A stretch of 64,000 nt of DNA from DASXAI01 sp963728985 (GTDB lineage: Bacteria; Actinomycetota; Acidimicrobiia; Acidimicrobiales; Ilumatobacteraceae), in the NCBI GenBank assembly GCA_963728985.1, contig CAVSME010000006.1:558001-622000 (forward strand). Direction: 5' to 3'. The notes below the pieces were generated by a model. That model had not been told where the DNA came from and did not search any database. It saw nothing but the letters and a program-made list of their open reading frames with translations. Below are positions 49,399-58,300 of this stretch, one piece after another. The position numbers and the translations under genes are program-made. Positions within the stretch are counted from its first letter, which is position 1; each line of letters opens with the position of its first letter.

Positions 49399-49755
49399 AT
49401 GACACCGAACGTGTTGGGCGGTGAGCTGGAGACGTGCTCGGTCGACCCGCTGACGGGTTGGTACCGCACGGGCTGCTGCGAGACGGGCGGCGACGATCTT
49501 GGCGTCCACGCCGTGTGCGCCCAGGTGACCGACGAGTTCCTCGCCTTCAGCAAGGCCCAGGGCAACGACCTGTCGACGCCGCAACCGGGCTTCGACGGCC
49601 TCACCGCCGGGGACCGCTGGTGCCTGTGCGCGCCCCGCTGGCAGGAAGCGCTCGAGGCCGGCGTGGCGCCGCCGGTGGTGCTGGAGGCCACCCACCTGCA
49701 AGCGCTCGAGTGGGTCTCGCTGGACGACCTGCGCCGCCACGCCGTCACGACGTGA
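49399..49755 (+). CDS. DUF2237 family protein
   Basis: The 118-residue protein has the whole DUF2237 signature: NVLGGELETCSVDPLTGWYR, TGCCETGGDDLGVHAVCAQV, TDEFLAFSKAQGNDLSTPQP, AGDRWCLCAPRWQEALEAG and VLEATHLQALEWVSL. The five conserved cysteines suggest a metal or redox role, but none is proven. It begins at ATG 49399 after dprE2; upstream GAGACT is a weak -10. Its 3' end overlaps the convergent LLM gene by 11 nt. Confidence 0.9.
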   Translation: MTPNVLGGELETCSVDPLTGWYRTGCCETGGDDLGVHAVCAQVTDEFLAFSKAQGNDLSTPQPGFDGLTAGDRWCLCAPRWQEALEAGVAPPVVLEATHLQALEWVSLDDLRRHAVTT

Positions 49756-50812
49756 GGGCGGGCAGTACCTCACGCACCAGCGAGTCGTAGGCCTGCTTGG
49801 ACTCGTCGTCGAGGCCCGGCGCCCGCCCCACGCCCATCAGCACGAACTTGTCGAGGCCGAGACCGGCCATCTCCTGCAGGCGGGCCGTCACCTCGTCGAC
49901 GCCCCCGAGCACGGCATAGCGGTCGGCGAAGTCGGCGGTGATCGTCGACGCCTGCACCGAGCCCGATTGGGTGTGGTGGTTCATGTCGTAGCGCGAGTGC
50001 AGCTCGGTCAGCATGGCCGCCGAGCGCTCGTCGTAGGGCCCGACGGGTGTGCCGTGCATGACGTTGAAGCGGGCCAGCGTGGAGAGCCCTCCGGCCACGA
50101 GCTGGCGGCCCACGACCCGGTCGGGATGCACGGCGACGTTGACGTAGGCGCCCAAGCCGATGCCGTCCCGATCGAGGCCGGCGTCGAGGCGGGCCATGCG
50201 GGCCACCTCGATGGCCCACGCCAGGCGCTCCACGTCGGCACCGACGGCGAACGTGATGCGGTCGGCCACCACCGCCGCCAGCCCGATGACGCGCGGCCCG
50301 CTGGCGGCGACGTCGAGGGGCACCTTCGGGACGTTGGCGATCCACTGGATGCGGCTGGCGGTGGGCTGGTCGCCGAGGCCGAGGGCGTCGACCGAGTCGA
50401 CCTCCTCGTCGGCGTTGTCGGCGAAAGGCACGTCCTCACCGCGCAAGTAGCCCTGGAGGCGGCGCAAGTAGCGGCCGAACACCGGCACCGACGCCGGCGC
50501 CAGGCCGAGGTGCGCCAGCGCACTGTCGCCGCGCCCGATGCCGAGCACCGCCCGGCCCCCCGACAGCGTCTGCACCGACGCGATCGAGCACGCCGTCGCC
50601 GCCGGGTGCCTCGTGTAGGGGTTGGTGACACCGGTGGCCAGGCCGAGGCGGGTCGTGGCTTTGGCGGCGAGCGCCAACGCCACGTACGGGTCACCGCTCA
50701 GGTTCTGCGAGTCGACGACGGCGACACCGTCGAACCCGTCGGCCTCCAGCCGTTCGGCGTAGCGGCCGATCGAGTTCGGCCCGGCAACGCCGATCGTCCA
50801 GAGCTCAGGCAC
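49745..50812 (-). CDS. LLM-class F420-dependent oxidoreductase
   Basis: The protein is 355 residues, luciferase-like: ELWTIGVAGPNSIGRYAERL, GFDGVAVVDSQNLSGDPYVA, ATGVTNPYTRHPAATACSIA, GRAVLGIGRGDSALAHLGLA and VAASGPRVIGLAAVVADRIT. The middle insertion VPFADNADEEVDSVDALGLG is of the mycobacterial type. It starts at GTG 50812, 8 nt inside the upstream amidohydrolase gene, so it is coupled to it. The substrate is unknown; the two enzymes may be successive steps. Confidence 0.87.
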   Translation of the reverse strand: MPELWTIGVAGPNSIGRYAERLEADGFDGVAVVDSQNLSGDPYVALALAAKATTRLGLATGVTNPYTRHPAATACSIASVQTLSGGRAVLGIGRGDSALAHLGLAPASVPVFGRYLRRLQGYLRGEDVPFADNADEEVDSVDALGLGDQPTASRIQWIANVPKVPLDVAASGPRVIGLAAVVADRITFAVGADVERLAWAIEVARMARLDAGLDRDGIGLGAYVNVAVHPDRVVGRQLVAGGLSTLARFNVMHGTPVGPYDERSAAMLTELHSRYDMNHHTQSGSVQASTITADFADRYAVLGGVDEVTARLQEMAGLGLDKFVLMGVGRAPGLDDESKQAYDSLVREVLPALTS

Positions 50813-51941
50813 TGACGGCGAGAGCGAGCGAGTCCAGGTCGATCTTGTAGAGCTCCGCCGCGTTCTCGCTCAGGATGGCGCGCCGCTGCTCATCGGTCAG
50901 GCCCTTGGTGTGCTCGGCCAGCATCTCCTGCGACCACGGCCACGTGGAGTCCGAATGCGGGAAATCGTTGGCCCACATCAGGCGCTTCCAGTTCATGGCG
51001 TCGGCGAAGCGGAACGCCGTCCAGTCGTCCTGGAACGTGGTGTAGATGTTGTTGGCGAACCACTCGCTCGGCATGCGGGTCAGCTCCTGGCCGGCGGGCA
51101 GCCAGTAGCGGTGGCGCTTGTAGGCGTGGTCCATGCGGTACATGAAGTGGGGCACCCACCCGGCGTCGGCCTCCACGCACACGATGCGGAGATCCGGGTG
51201 CCGCTCGAACACCCCGCCCAGCACCAGCAGCCCCATGATGTCCTGGCAGCCGCGCACGACCGACAGGAACGAGTTCATGTTCGGGCCGCGCGTCTTGTCG
51301 GCGCGCGTGGTGAGGATGTGGAAGCTGAGGGGCAGCCCCAGCTCGACGGCGGCGTCCCAGAACTCGTCGAAGGCGGGGGAGTCGTAGTCGTCGTCACCGG
51401 CGGGCAGGCCCGGCATCATCACGCCCCGCAGACCGGCGTCCTTGATGCGCTGCAGGTCGTCGATGCCCTCCTGCGGCGAGCGCATCGCCGTCTGGCCCAC
51501 GCCGAGCAGGCGTTCGGGGTTGAACGAGCAGTACTCCACGATCCAGCGGTTGTAGGCCTGGAAGCAGGCGTGCTTGTAGTCGGCGTCGCGGTGGTTGCAC
51601 AGCATCATGCCGACGGTCGGGTAGATGACCTCGGCGGCTACGCCGTCACGCGCTTGGTCGGCCAGGCGGGCGGTCGGGTCCCAGCCGCCACGGTGGAGGT
51701 CCTTGAAGTGATCGCCCTTCATCCGGATCTGGTCCGGCGGCTTGCCGGCCGCGGCGGCCGTCCCGATGTTGATCGGCCGCTTGAAGCCGTCGATGACGAA
51801 CACGTCGCCGTCGGCCCCGGCGTCGACCATGCGCGGCGCCCGGTCGGCGAAGGCCTTGTCGATGTAGTCGACGTACGTCTCCGGCGGTTCGGTGATGTGC
51901 GAGTCGGCGGAGATGATCGGCCGGTCGACGATGGTGCTCAA
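50805..51941 (-). CDS. Amidohydrolase family protein (amidohydrolase 2 type), TTG start
   Basis: The product is 378 residues. A metal motif ISADSHITEPPETY lies near the N-terminus, then AAEVIYPTVGMMLCNHRDAD, LPLSFHILTTRADKTRGP, RIVCVEADAGWVPHFMYRMD and the metal Asp in LMWANDFPHSDSTWPWS. This is the TIM-barrel of decarboxylase/hydrolase-like proteins. The best start is a TTG at 51941: GAGAGGA lies about 6 nt upstream, just after the stop of the upstream gene, and no ATG or GTG is well placed. Confidence 0.85.
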   Translation of the reverse strand: MSTIVDRPIISADSHITEPPETYVDYIDKAFADRAPRMVDAGADGDVFVIDGFKRPINIGTAAAAGKPPDQIRMKGDHFKDLHRGGWDPTARLADQARDGVAAEVIYPTVGMMLCNHRDADYKHACFQAYNRWIVEYCSFNPERLLGVGQTAMRSPQEGIDDLQRIKDAGLRGVMMPGLPAGDDDYDSPAFDEFWDAAVELGLPLSFHILTTRADKTRGPNMNSFLSVVRGCQDIMGLLVLGGVFERHPDLRIVCVEADAGWVPHFMYRMDHAYKRHRYWLPAGQELTRMPSEWFANNIYTTFQDDWTAFRFADAMNWKRLMWANDFPHSDSTWPWSQEMLAEHTKGLTDEQRRAILSENAAELYKIDLDSLALAVSA

Positions 51942-51952
51942 CGTGGTTCCTC

Positions 51953-53662
51953 TCAGGCCGGCGCCGGCTGGGCGCCGCGCACGAGTCGGCCGGGCAGCGC
52001 GCCCGTGGGCTCGCTGTCGGCGTACACCTCTTGGCCGGCCACGAACGTGTGCCGGTAGCCGTCGACGTCCTGCAGGAGGCGCCGGCCGCCGGCCGGGAGG
52101 TCGTACTGGATGCGGGGCGGGTGCAGCCGCATCCCGTCGAAGTCGATCACGTTGATGTCGGCCCGGTAACCCGGCGCCAGCACACCGCGGTCGAACAGCC
52201 CGACGGTGCGGGCCGTCTCCCGGCACTGCTGCTGCACGACGAACGGGAGGTCCAGTCGCTCGCCCCGCGTGCGGTCGCGGCACCAGTGGACCAACAGCGT
52301 GGTGGGGAAGCTGCCGTCGCAGATCGTGCCGACGTGGGCCCCGCCGTCACCGAGGCCGGGCACCGTGGCCGGGTGGACGAGGAGCTCCCGGGCGGTGTCG
52401 AGGTTGCCATTCGGGTAGTTGATGATCGGCGAGTAGAGGAGGGCCCGGCCCTCGTCGCCGAGGATGAGGTCGTAGGCCAGGTCGGCCGGCTCCCGGCCCT
52501 GCCGGCCGGCCTCGGCGGCGAGGCTGGCGTCGGGCTCGGGCTCGTAGTCGGGTGGGTCGCCCAGGACGAACATCTGCCCGAAGCCGCCCTGGAACGGCAG
52601 CGGGAAGTCGGCGTACTCGGCCACGATGGCGGCCCGGCGGGCCGGCTCGCGCAGCGCCGCCACCCGCTCCGGCAGCGGCAGCCCGGCGATCTCCTTGTAC
52701 GACGGGCAGCGGGTGAACGGGTTCATGGTGGCCTGGAGGCCGAGCAGGATGCCGATGCCGCGCGCCGCGACCTGGGCCCGCACCTCGAGACCTTCGGCGT
52801 TCATGGCGTCGATGGCGGCCAGCACGCGCTGGTGGTGGCGGCCGCCCCCTGACCCGGCGGCCAGCGAGATCGACAGCGGGCGTCCGGTGGCCGCCATGTC
52901 GTGGAGGACGACGGCCTCCTGGTCGATGTCGACGAAGTCCGACACCACCTGCAGCACGCCCATGTTGATGCGCCCAAGGGCTTGCGCGATGCCGACCAGC
53001 TCGGCGTGCTCGGCGGTGAGTGACGGCGTGTACTCGCCCTTGATCGACCGGTGGTTCTTCGTGCGCGACGTGGTGAAGCCGAGCCCGCCGGCCTGCACAC
53101 CCTCAGCGGCCAGCTCGCCCATGAAGGCGATCTCGTCGGCCGTCGGGCGCTCCGTGTGGTCGGAGCCGCGCTCGCCCATGGCGTGGAGGCGCAGCGCCGC
53201 GTGCGGGACCTGGGCGGCGAAGTCGATGTCGTGCGGCCGGCGCTCCAGCGCGTCGAGGTACTCGCCGAAGGTCTGCCACGACCAGTCGAGGCCCTCGTGC
53301 AGGGCCGTACCCGGGATGTCTTCCACGCCTTCCATCAGCTCGATGAGGCGATTGCGATCGGCAGGGCGCACGGGGGCGAAGCCGACGCCGCAGTTGCCCA
53401 TGACGACGGTGGTGACGCCGTGCCACGCCGAGGGCAGCAGCCGGCTGTCCCACGTGGCCTGGCCGTCGTAGTGGCTGTGGATGTCGACGAAGCCCGGGGT
53501 GACGAGCAGCCCGTCGGCCACCACCTCCCGCTGGCCGCGGCCCTCGACCGCGCCGACCTCGGTGATGCGACCGTCGGTGATGGCGACATCCGCAGTGCGA
53601 GCGGGCGCACCGGTGCCGTCGATCACGGTGCCGGCACGGATGACGACGTCGTGGTCTGCCAT
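51953..53662 (-). CDS. N-acyl-D-amino-acid deacylase / amidohydrolase
   Basis: The 569-residue protein has an N-terminal beta domain (DVVIRAGTVIDGTGAPARTA), the metal motif TPGFVDIHSHYDGQATWDSR, GVTTVVMGNCGVGFAPVRPA, KGEYTPSLTAEHAELVGIAQ and PGLGDGGAHVGTICDGSFPT. This matches D-aminoacylases of the urease-like superfamily. The start at ATG 53662 is fixed by AAAGGGGA about 7 nt upstream. It forms a cluster with the next amidohydrolase and the LLM gene. Confidence 0.88.
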   Translation of the reverse strand: MADHDVVIRAGTVIDGTGAPARTADVAITDGRITEVGAVEGRGQREVVADGLLVTPGFVDIHSHYDGQATWDSRLLPSAWHGVTTVVMGNCGVGFAPVRPADRNRLIELMEGVEDIPGTALHEGLDWSWQTFGEYLDALERRPHDIDFAAQVPHAALRLHAMGERGSDHTERPTADEIAFMGELAAEGVQAGGLGFTTSRTKNHRSIKGEYTPSLTAEHAELVGIAQALGRINMGVLQVVSDFVDIDQEAVVLHDMAATGRPLSISLAAGSGGGRHHQRVLAAIDAMNAEGLEVRAQVAARGIGILLGLQATMNPFTRCPSYKEIAGLPLPERVAALREPARRAAIVAEYADFPLPFQGGFGQMFVLGDPPDYEPEPDASLAAEAGRQGREPADLAYDLILGDEGRALLYSPIINYPNGNLDTARELLVHPATVPGLGDGGAHVGTICDGSFPTTLLVHWCRDRTRGERLDLPFVVQQQCRETARTVGLFDRGVLAPGYRADINVIDFDGMRLHPPRIQYDLPAGGRRLLQDVDGYRHTFVAGQEVYADSEPTGALPGRLVRGAQPAPA

Positions 53663-53722
53663 GGGTGATCCCCTTTCCCCGTTCACCACCCGTTTTACCT
53701 CGTCGGGCCGGGAAGGACCCAG

Positions 53723-54487
53723 TTAGCGGAGCGTCTCGGCGATAGCGATGGCAGCGTCTCGATCGAGTGCGCCTTCGAGGCGGTAGGTGACGCCTCCGTC
53801 GGCCCACAGCAACGTGTTGGTCGCCAGCCGCACGGTCGTCGTCTGCTGGCTGCCGTCGGGCGCGTCGAGGACCAGCTCGTGGACGGGTCCGGAGATCCAC
53901 ACGCCCTGGGCGGCGCCGACGTCCACGAACTCGACCTGGGTGCCGGTGCTGAACAGCTTCTTGATGTAGCTGTAGTCGGGCTCGGCCCGCAGCTCGGCGA
54001 TGAGCACGCCGATCGGTGCCACCGGCGACACCGGCCGGCCCGGCCCCGGGTCGTAGACCAGCGACACCTCCTGCAGGGAGCCGGTGGTGCGCACGTGGAC
54101 GCTGTCGGGGTGCTCGTAGCCGGGTGCCGTCGGCACGGCCACGGGAAAGCCGACGGCGGCCCGTGCCTCGTCGAGGGTGACCGCCGGACCGAGGTCGAGC
54201 CCGCTGTACGGCCCGCCGGTGGGCGGTGCCGTCGAGACGCGCACGGCGCCGATGCCGAGGAAGTCGGCCACGGCGTGCCTCGTGGTGGGCACGATGGCCA
54301 CGACGAGGGCGATCACGGCGGCGGCCACCGCGACGACCAGGACAGGCCGGCGCCAGCCCGACGGTGTGGGCGCGCCCTCGCCGGCGCGCAAGCGCTGGCC
54401 GACGGCGAGGGCCAGCCGCTCCGGCTCCACCGCCAGGCCGCCGGCGGTGCGCTCGAGGAGGGCCTCCACGGCCGTGCCCTCAGCCAT
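53723..54487 (-). CDS. Membrane-anchored regulator of the downstream-encoded sigma factor (anti-sigma-like)
   Basis: The 254-residue protein has a cytoplasmic N-terminus of about 45 residues with no zinc motif, one helix (VLVVAVAAAVIALVVAIVP) and an external domain. That domain has FLGIGAVRVSTAPPTGGPYS, AVGFPVAVPTAPGYEHPDSV and VEFVDVGAAQGVWISGPVHE, like DUF4367-type modules. Its gene overlaps the sigma gene by 8 nt. Its arrangement is that of an anti-sigma factor, but the N-terminus lacks the standard motif, so the function is inferred from context. Confidence 0.78.
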   Translation of the reverse strand: MAEGTAVEALLERTAGGLAVEPERLALAVGQRLRAGEGAPTPSGWRRPVLVVAVAAAVIALVVAIVPTTRHAVADFLGIGAVRVSTAPPTGGPYSGLDLGPAVTLDEARAAVGFPVAVPTAPGYEHPDSVHVRTTGSLQEVSLVYDPGPGRPVSPVAPIGVLIAELRAEPDYSYIKKLFSTGTQVEFVDVGAAQGVWISGPVHELVLDAPDGSQQTTTVRLATNTLLWADGGVTYRLEGALDRDAAIAIAETLR

Positions 54488-55034
54488 CGGCCACCTCCAG
54501 CGCGTCGAGGGCGCCCGACTGGCGGAGCCGGTCGAGGGCGCGCGCCAGGCGGCTCTTGACCGTGCCGACGGGGCAGCCGATGGCGTCCGCCGTCTCTCGC
54601 TCGGACAACCCCGCGAAGAACCGGTACGAGATCACCTCACGGTCGCGCTCGGGAAGGGCGGCCACGGCGGCGACGACGGCACGCGATTCGGCATTGGTGA
54701 TGGCGGCGTCCTCGGGCAGGGTGGCGGACTCGCGGCGGCGACCGGCCGCCACCACCGCCAGCCGCGCCCGGCGACCGGTCGAGCGGCGCCGGTTCTTGGC
54801 CTCGTTGGCGACGATGCGCATGAGCCACGGCCGCAACGGCGCATCGGCCCGGAACCGGTGGAGCGAGTGGAACGCCTTCACGAACGCCTCCTGGACGGCA
54901 TCGTCGGCCTCGGCAGCCGAGCCGCACACGGCGTGGGCCAGCCGAACGGCGCCCGCGGCGTACCGGCGTACGAGCTCCTCGTACGCGTTCACATCCCCGG
55001 CCTGCGCCAAGGCGACCAACTCGGCATCGTCCAC
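54480..55034 (-). CDS. ECF RNA polymerase sigma factor
   Basis: The product is 184 residues. Region 2 has LVALAQAGDVNAYEELVRRY, DAVQEAFVKAFHSLHRFRAD and PLRPWLMRIVANEAKNR. Region 4 has LPERDREVISYRFFAGLSER and ETADAIGCPVGTVKSRLARA. It directs RNA polymerase to a stress or envelope regulon, held by the membrane protein encoded at 53723. It starts at GTG 55034. Upstream are family A and B repeats. Confidence 0.92.
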   Translation of the reverse strand: MDDAELVALAQAGDVNAYEELVRRYAAGAVRLAHAVCGSAAEADDAVQEAFVKAFHSLHRFRADAPLRPWLMRIVANEAKNRRRSTGRRARLAVVAAGRRRESATLPEDAAITNAESRAVVAAVAALPERDREVISYRFFAGLSERETADAIGCPVGTVKSRLARALDRLRQSGALDALEVADG

Positions 55035-55069
55035 GTCTGCTCACCAGTACACCGCTACGACGGAGGAGG

Positions 55070-55140
55070 TTCCGTGTCGTCGTCGCCGCCTCCTCCGCTG
55101 GCTCCTGACTCGCTGCCCTTGGAGGGCGAGCGGATAGGCG
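55070..55140. repeat. Intergenic repeat, family B, copy 3 (left part)
   Basis: TTCCGTGTCGTCGTCGCC and GGCTCCTGACTCGCTGCC match copy 1, but after TTGGA the sequence is GGGCGAGCGGATAGGCG, the long-form continuation also present in reverse complement at 59690-59704. The matching right part lies at 55270-55330 inside the aftD-like gene. A 17-bp arm (55122-55138) is the exact inverted copy of 55260-55276. Confidence 0.7.
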
Positions 55141-55147
55141 AAGAGAG

Positions 55148-55216
55148 CTTTGGGTGCCGATTGCCTCGCCTGACGGGCCGATCGGCACCCATGACCGAAT
55201 CGGCACCCAACGTCGC
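55148..55216. repeat. Intergenic repeat, family A, copy 3
   Basis: It runs GCTTTGGGTGCCGATTGCC, CGCCTGACGGG, CCGATCGGCACCC, TGACC and ATCGGCACCCAACGTCGC. It follows the family-A plan (about 49 of 68 positions like copy 2), but both stem arms have changed together from GTGCGA/TCGCAC to GTGCCGA/TCGGCAC. It sits within copy 3 of family B, downstream of the aftD-like gene. Confidence 0.75.
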
Positions 55217-55259
55217 TGACGGATCGTGGCCACCGGCCCCGCCGCCCGGATCACGAGCA

Positions 55260-55330
55260 CCTATCCGCTCGCCCTCTCGAACAGTTCCTCAGACATCTGC
55301 CCCGGGCGCCGCCCTGCGGCACCACTCGCC
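55260..55330. repeat. Repeat family B copy 3 (right part), overlapping the end of the aftD-like gene
   Basis: CCTATCCGCTCGCCCTC (55260-55276) is the exact inverted copy of 55122-55138. It contains the stop codon of the minus-strand aftD-like gene (55261-55263). Then ATCTGCCCC and GGGCGCCGCCCTGCGGCACC (about 55295-55314) correspond to the hairpin end of the family-B repeat, here imperfect. Confidence 0.6.
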
Positions 55331-58300
55331 ACCGCGACGAGCGTGACCGTCACGGCGATGGCCGCCCAGGCCAGCGGGTCGACGGCCGAGAACGCAGCCG
55401 GCCAGTTCAGGTCGGGCGGGATGGGGTAGCGGATCGTCTTGGCCACGATGTACGTCGCCGCCACCGCCATCAGCACGCCGGGCGTGAGCGGCAGCCACCG
55501 GCGCAGCCAGCGGGGCCCGGCCCGGGCGGCGATCACGGTGACGATGGCGGCGACGCCGGCCACCGGCCCGCCGAGCAGGCTGAACCCCACGCCGGCCCCG
55601 ACCGCCAGCAGCGCCGGATGGACCGGGCGGCGACGGCTCGGCGGCCTGTCGAGCGGGACCGGGGGTGGCCGCCGGTCGACTACGACGAGCACCAGGCAGG
55701 CGAGGGCGGCCAGCGCCGAGATGCCGAGGCCCAGCCAGACGAGGCGCTGCGGGGTCCACGTCAACGTGACGGTGAGACTTCCGCCGCCCGCGGGTGGGGT
55801 GATCCGCCAGCCGTTGGCGTAGCCGTTCACGAGGGTCGGCGCGCCGAGGTCGTGGCCGTCGAGGCGGGCGTGCCAGCCGTCGTTGCGGCTCTGGCCGAGC
55901 ACCAGCCAGAACGGGTCGGCGGCGCCGTCGATGCGGAGGTCGTAGGAGACCCGGCTCTGACCGGTCACCGTCACCACTGGTGGGGTCGGCTGCGCACTCG
56001 GTCCTGTCGTCGCCGCCGACGTGAGCACCAGCCGGTCCACGTCGATGCCGACGTCGCGGCCCACCGCGGTGCGGATGTCGTGCGTCCCCGCGGGCAATGC
56101 GAGCGGCGCCCCGCACGGCTCGACGGCGAGGGGTTGGCGGGCGACGCCGTCGGCCACCGTCCCGCTCACGCGTACGGGTACGGGCGCGCCGTCGACGGTC
56201 AGCAAGTCGAACCGGCACGCGCCCGGAAGGGCGCCCACCGGTGCAACTTGGCGGAAGCTGCCGGCGCCCAGTTCGGCCACGGCCACCGGCAGGTCGATCG
56301 GCTCGCCACTGACGTCGTCGGGGGCGCGCACGGCGCGGATGGCGTCCAGCGTCACCGCCAGGGTGCGGGCCGTCACGGGAGCAGGCAGGTCGACGCGCAC
56401 CGTTGCCGTCGCGTTCTCGCGCGACGGATCGTCCGGGATGGCCGGCACGGCTACGGCCACGGGTGGCCCGCCGTCAGCCGCGATCGCCAGCGCGGTCGGC
56501 ACGGAGTGGCGCCCGTCGGCGATCACGGTCAAGTCGAGATGATCCACCGTCGTGGGCGCGGCGGCGACGACGGTCAGGATCTGGCCCTGCACCTCGGCCA
56601 GCGGGGTCTGCCAGGCCGTGGCCGGGTCGCCGTCGACGGCCGCCGCCCCGCGCATGCCCGGCTCGCCGGGGAGATGGGCCGAGGCGCTCGCCCGGACGCC
56701 GGAACCGGAGCCGAGCGCGGCATCAACGGCGGCGTCGGGGGCCACCCCGGAGACGCGAGCAGTGCCGCTCACCGTGAAGGTGCGCGCCGTCGGCAGCGTG
56801 AACGTCCGGGCGATGGAGGTCTCCGGATCGGAGCGCCTCGACTCGTGCTCGTCGGCCCGCTGGCGGGTGGTCAAGATGGTGAGCCCATGGCCGGCGGACG
56901 GGGCGCCCGCCCGGCCGAGCAGATCCTCGGGCAGGCGCACCACCTCGTCGACGCGTGGGCCGCCATCGCCGATCTGCAGGTCGGCCACACCCACCGCGGA
57001 CAGGCCGTTGTAGCCCGGCAACGTCCCGTAGTTGTCGCCCGTGACGGTGAGCTCCAACGTGGTGAACGTGCGCGGCCCGATGTCGATGCGCTGGCCGGGC
57101 GCGGCGCGGGAGCTGTCGTCGAGGTCGATGTCGACGCCGTCGCCGCCGTCGAAGCGCAGGCGCACCTTCGTCATCCACCGGTTGCGGGGACCGGTCGTTG
57201 GCTGCAGGAGCGTGAGGTGGTCGGTGGTGACGGGCTGGTCGAGCGTGACCACCAGCCGCTCGCCTTCCACGGTGGTGAGCGCGCCCTCCCGCCAGGCCGT
57301 CACCGGGTCGGCATCCATGGCGTTGGCGGCGCGGTCTTCGGGCGTGTACGTGACCGGGTTGCCGTAGGAGGTGGCCTGGATCGACCGTACGCCGCGCTGC
57401 TCGGTGACGGTGGCGGCACCGTCACCGGCGCCGGGGAAGACATCGAGGCGGTTGTCGGTCGGGTCGTCGGCCAGCGGCTGCTCGCCCGCCTGCTCCGTGT
57501 AGCCGACGTTCTCCTGCACGCTGCCCCAGCGCCGGGCGCGCCGGCGGTTGGAGTCGGTCACCAGCAGGTCGGCGCCATCGGCGAGGGCCTGGTCCAGCTG
57601 GTCGGGCGCCAGCGCCGCTGACGAGAGCACGGCGCCGCGATCGGCAAGGAGCCCGGCGGCGGCGGCGTCCACGATGCCCTCCCCGTCGCCCGCGATCACG
57701 AGCGGCCGGGCCACCGGCTCGGCGTGGACGATGGCGGGTGTCGCCGGAACGTCGATGCCGGCCACGGTGGGCGGGTCGGGCGTGCCCGGCGCGATGGCGA
57801 GCGCCGCCTCGTCGACGAGCGGCACCCGGGCGATGGGCGTGTTCGCGGAGGTGGGGCCGTACGCCACCGGGGCGGCGAGCCCACCGGCGGCCAGCACCTG
57901 CTGCCAGAACGGCCGGGGTCGCGGCGTCTGGAAGCGCTCGTACTGGAGATCGTTGCGGACATTCAACGTGCCCGCCGAGATCAGGCGGGCGAACGGCGCC
58001 AGCGCCGCCGGCTCGAACACGCCGTCTTGGAGGCGCTCCTCGAAAGCGTTGAGGAGATCGGCCGACGGCGCCGAGCCCCAGGGGACGAGCTCGCGGGCCA
58101 CGTAGGGCCGGTCCATCAGGCCAGGCGTGATCGGGTCGACGGTCCCGCCCCAGCGGTAGCTGGCGAAATCGGATCCCGGCAGCTCGTAGACGCGCGTCTG
58201 GTGGTCACCGGCGTCGAGCGCGGTAGCGGCGTGCTGCCAGTCGTGGGGTACGTCGTCGCGCAGGATGCCGGCGCTGTACTCACCGCCGGTGAAGAGCGGG

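Noticed and set aside
55070..55330. A CRISPR array or insertion sequence
   Set aside because: The repeats are not evenly spaced, there are no spacers of uniform size, and there is no cas or transposase gene nearby.
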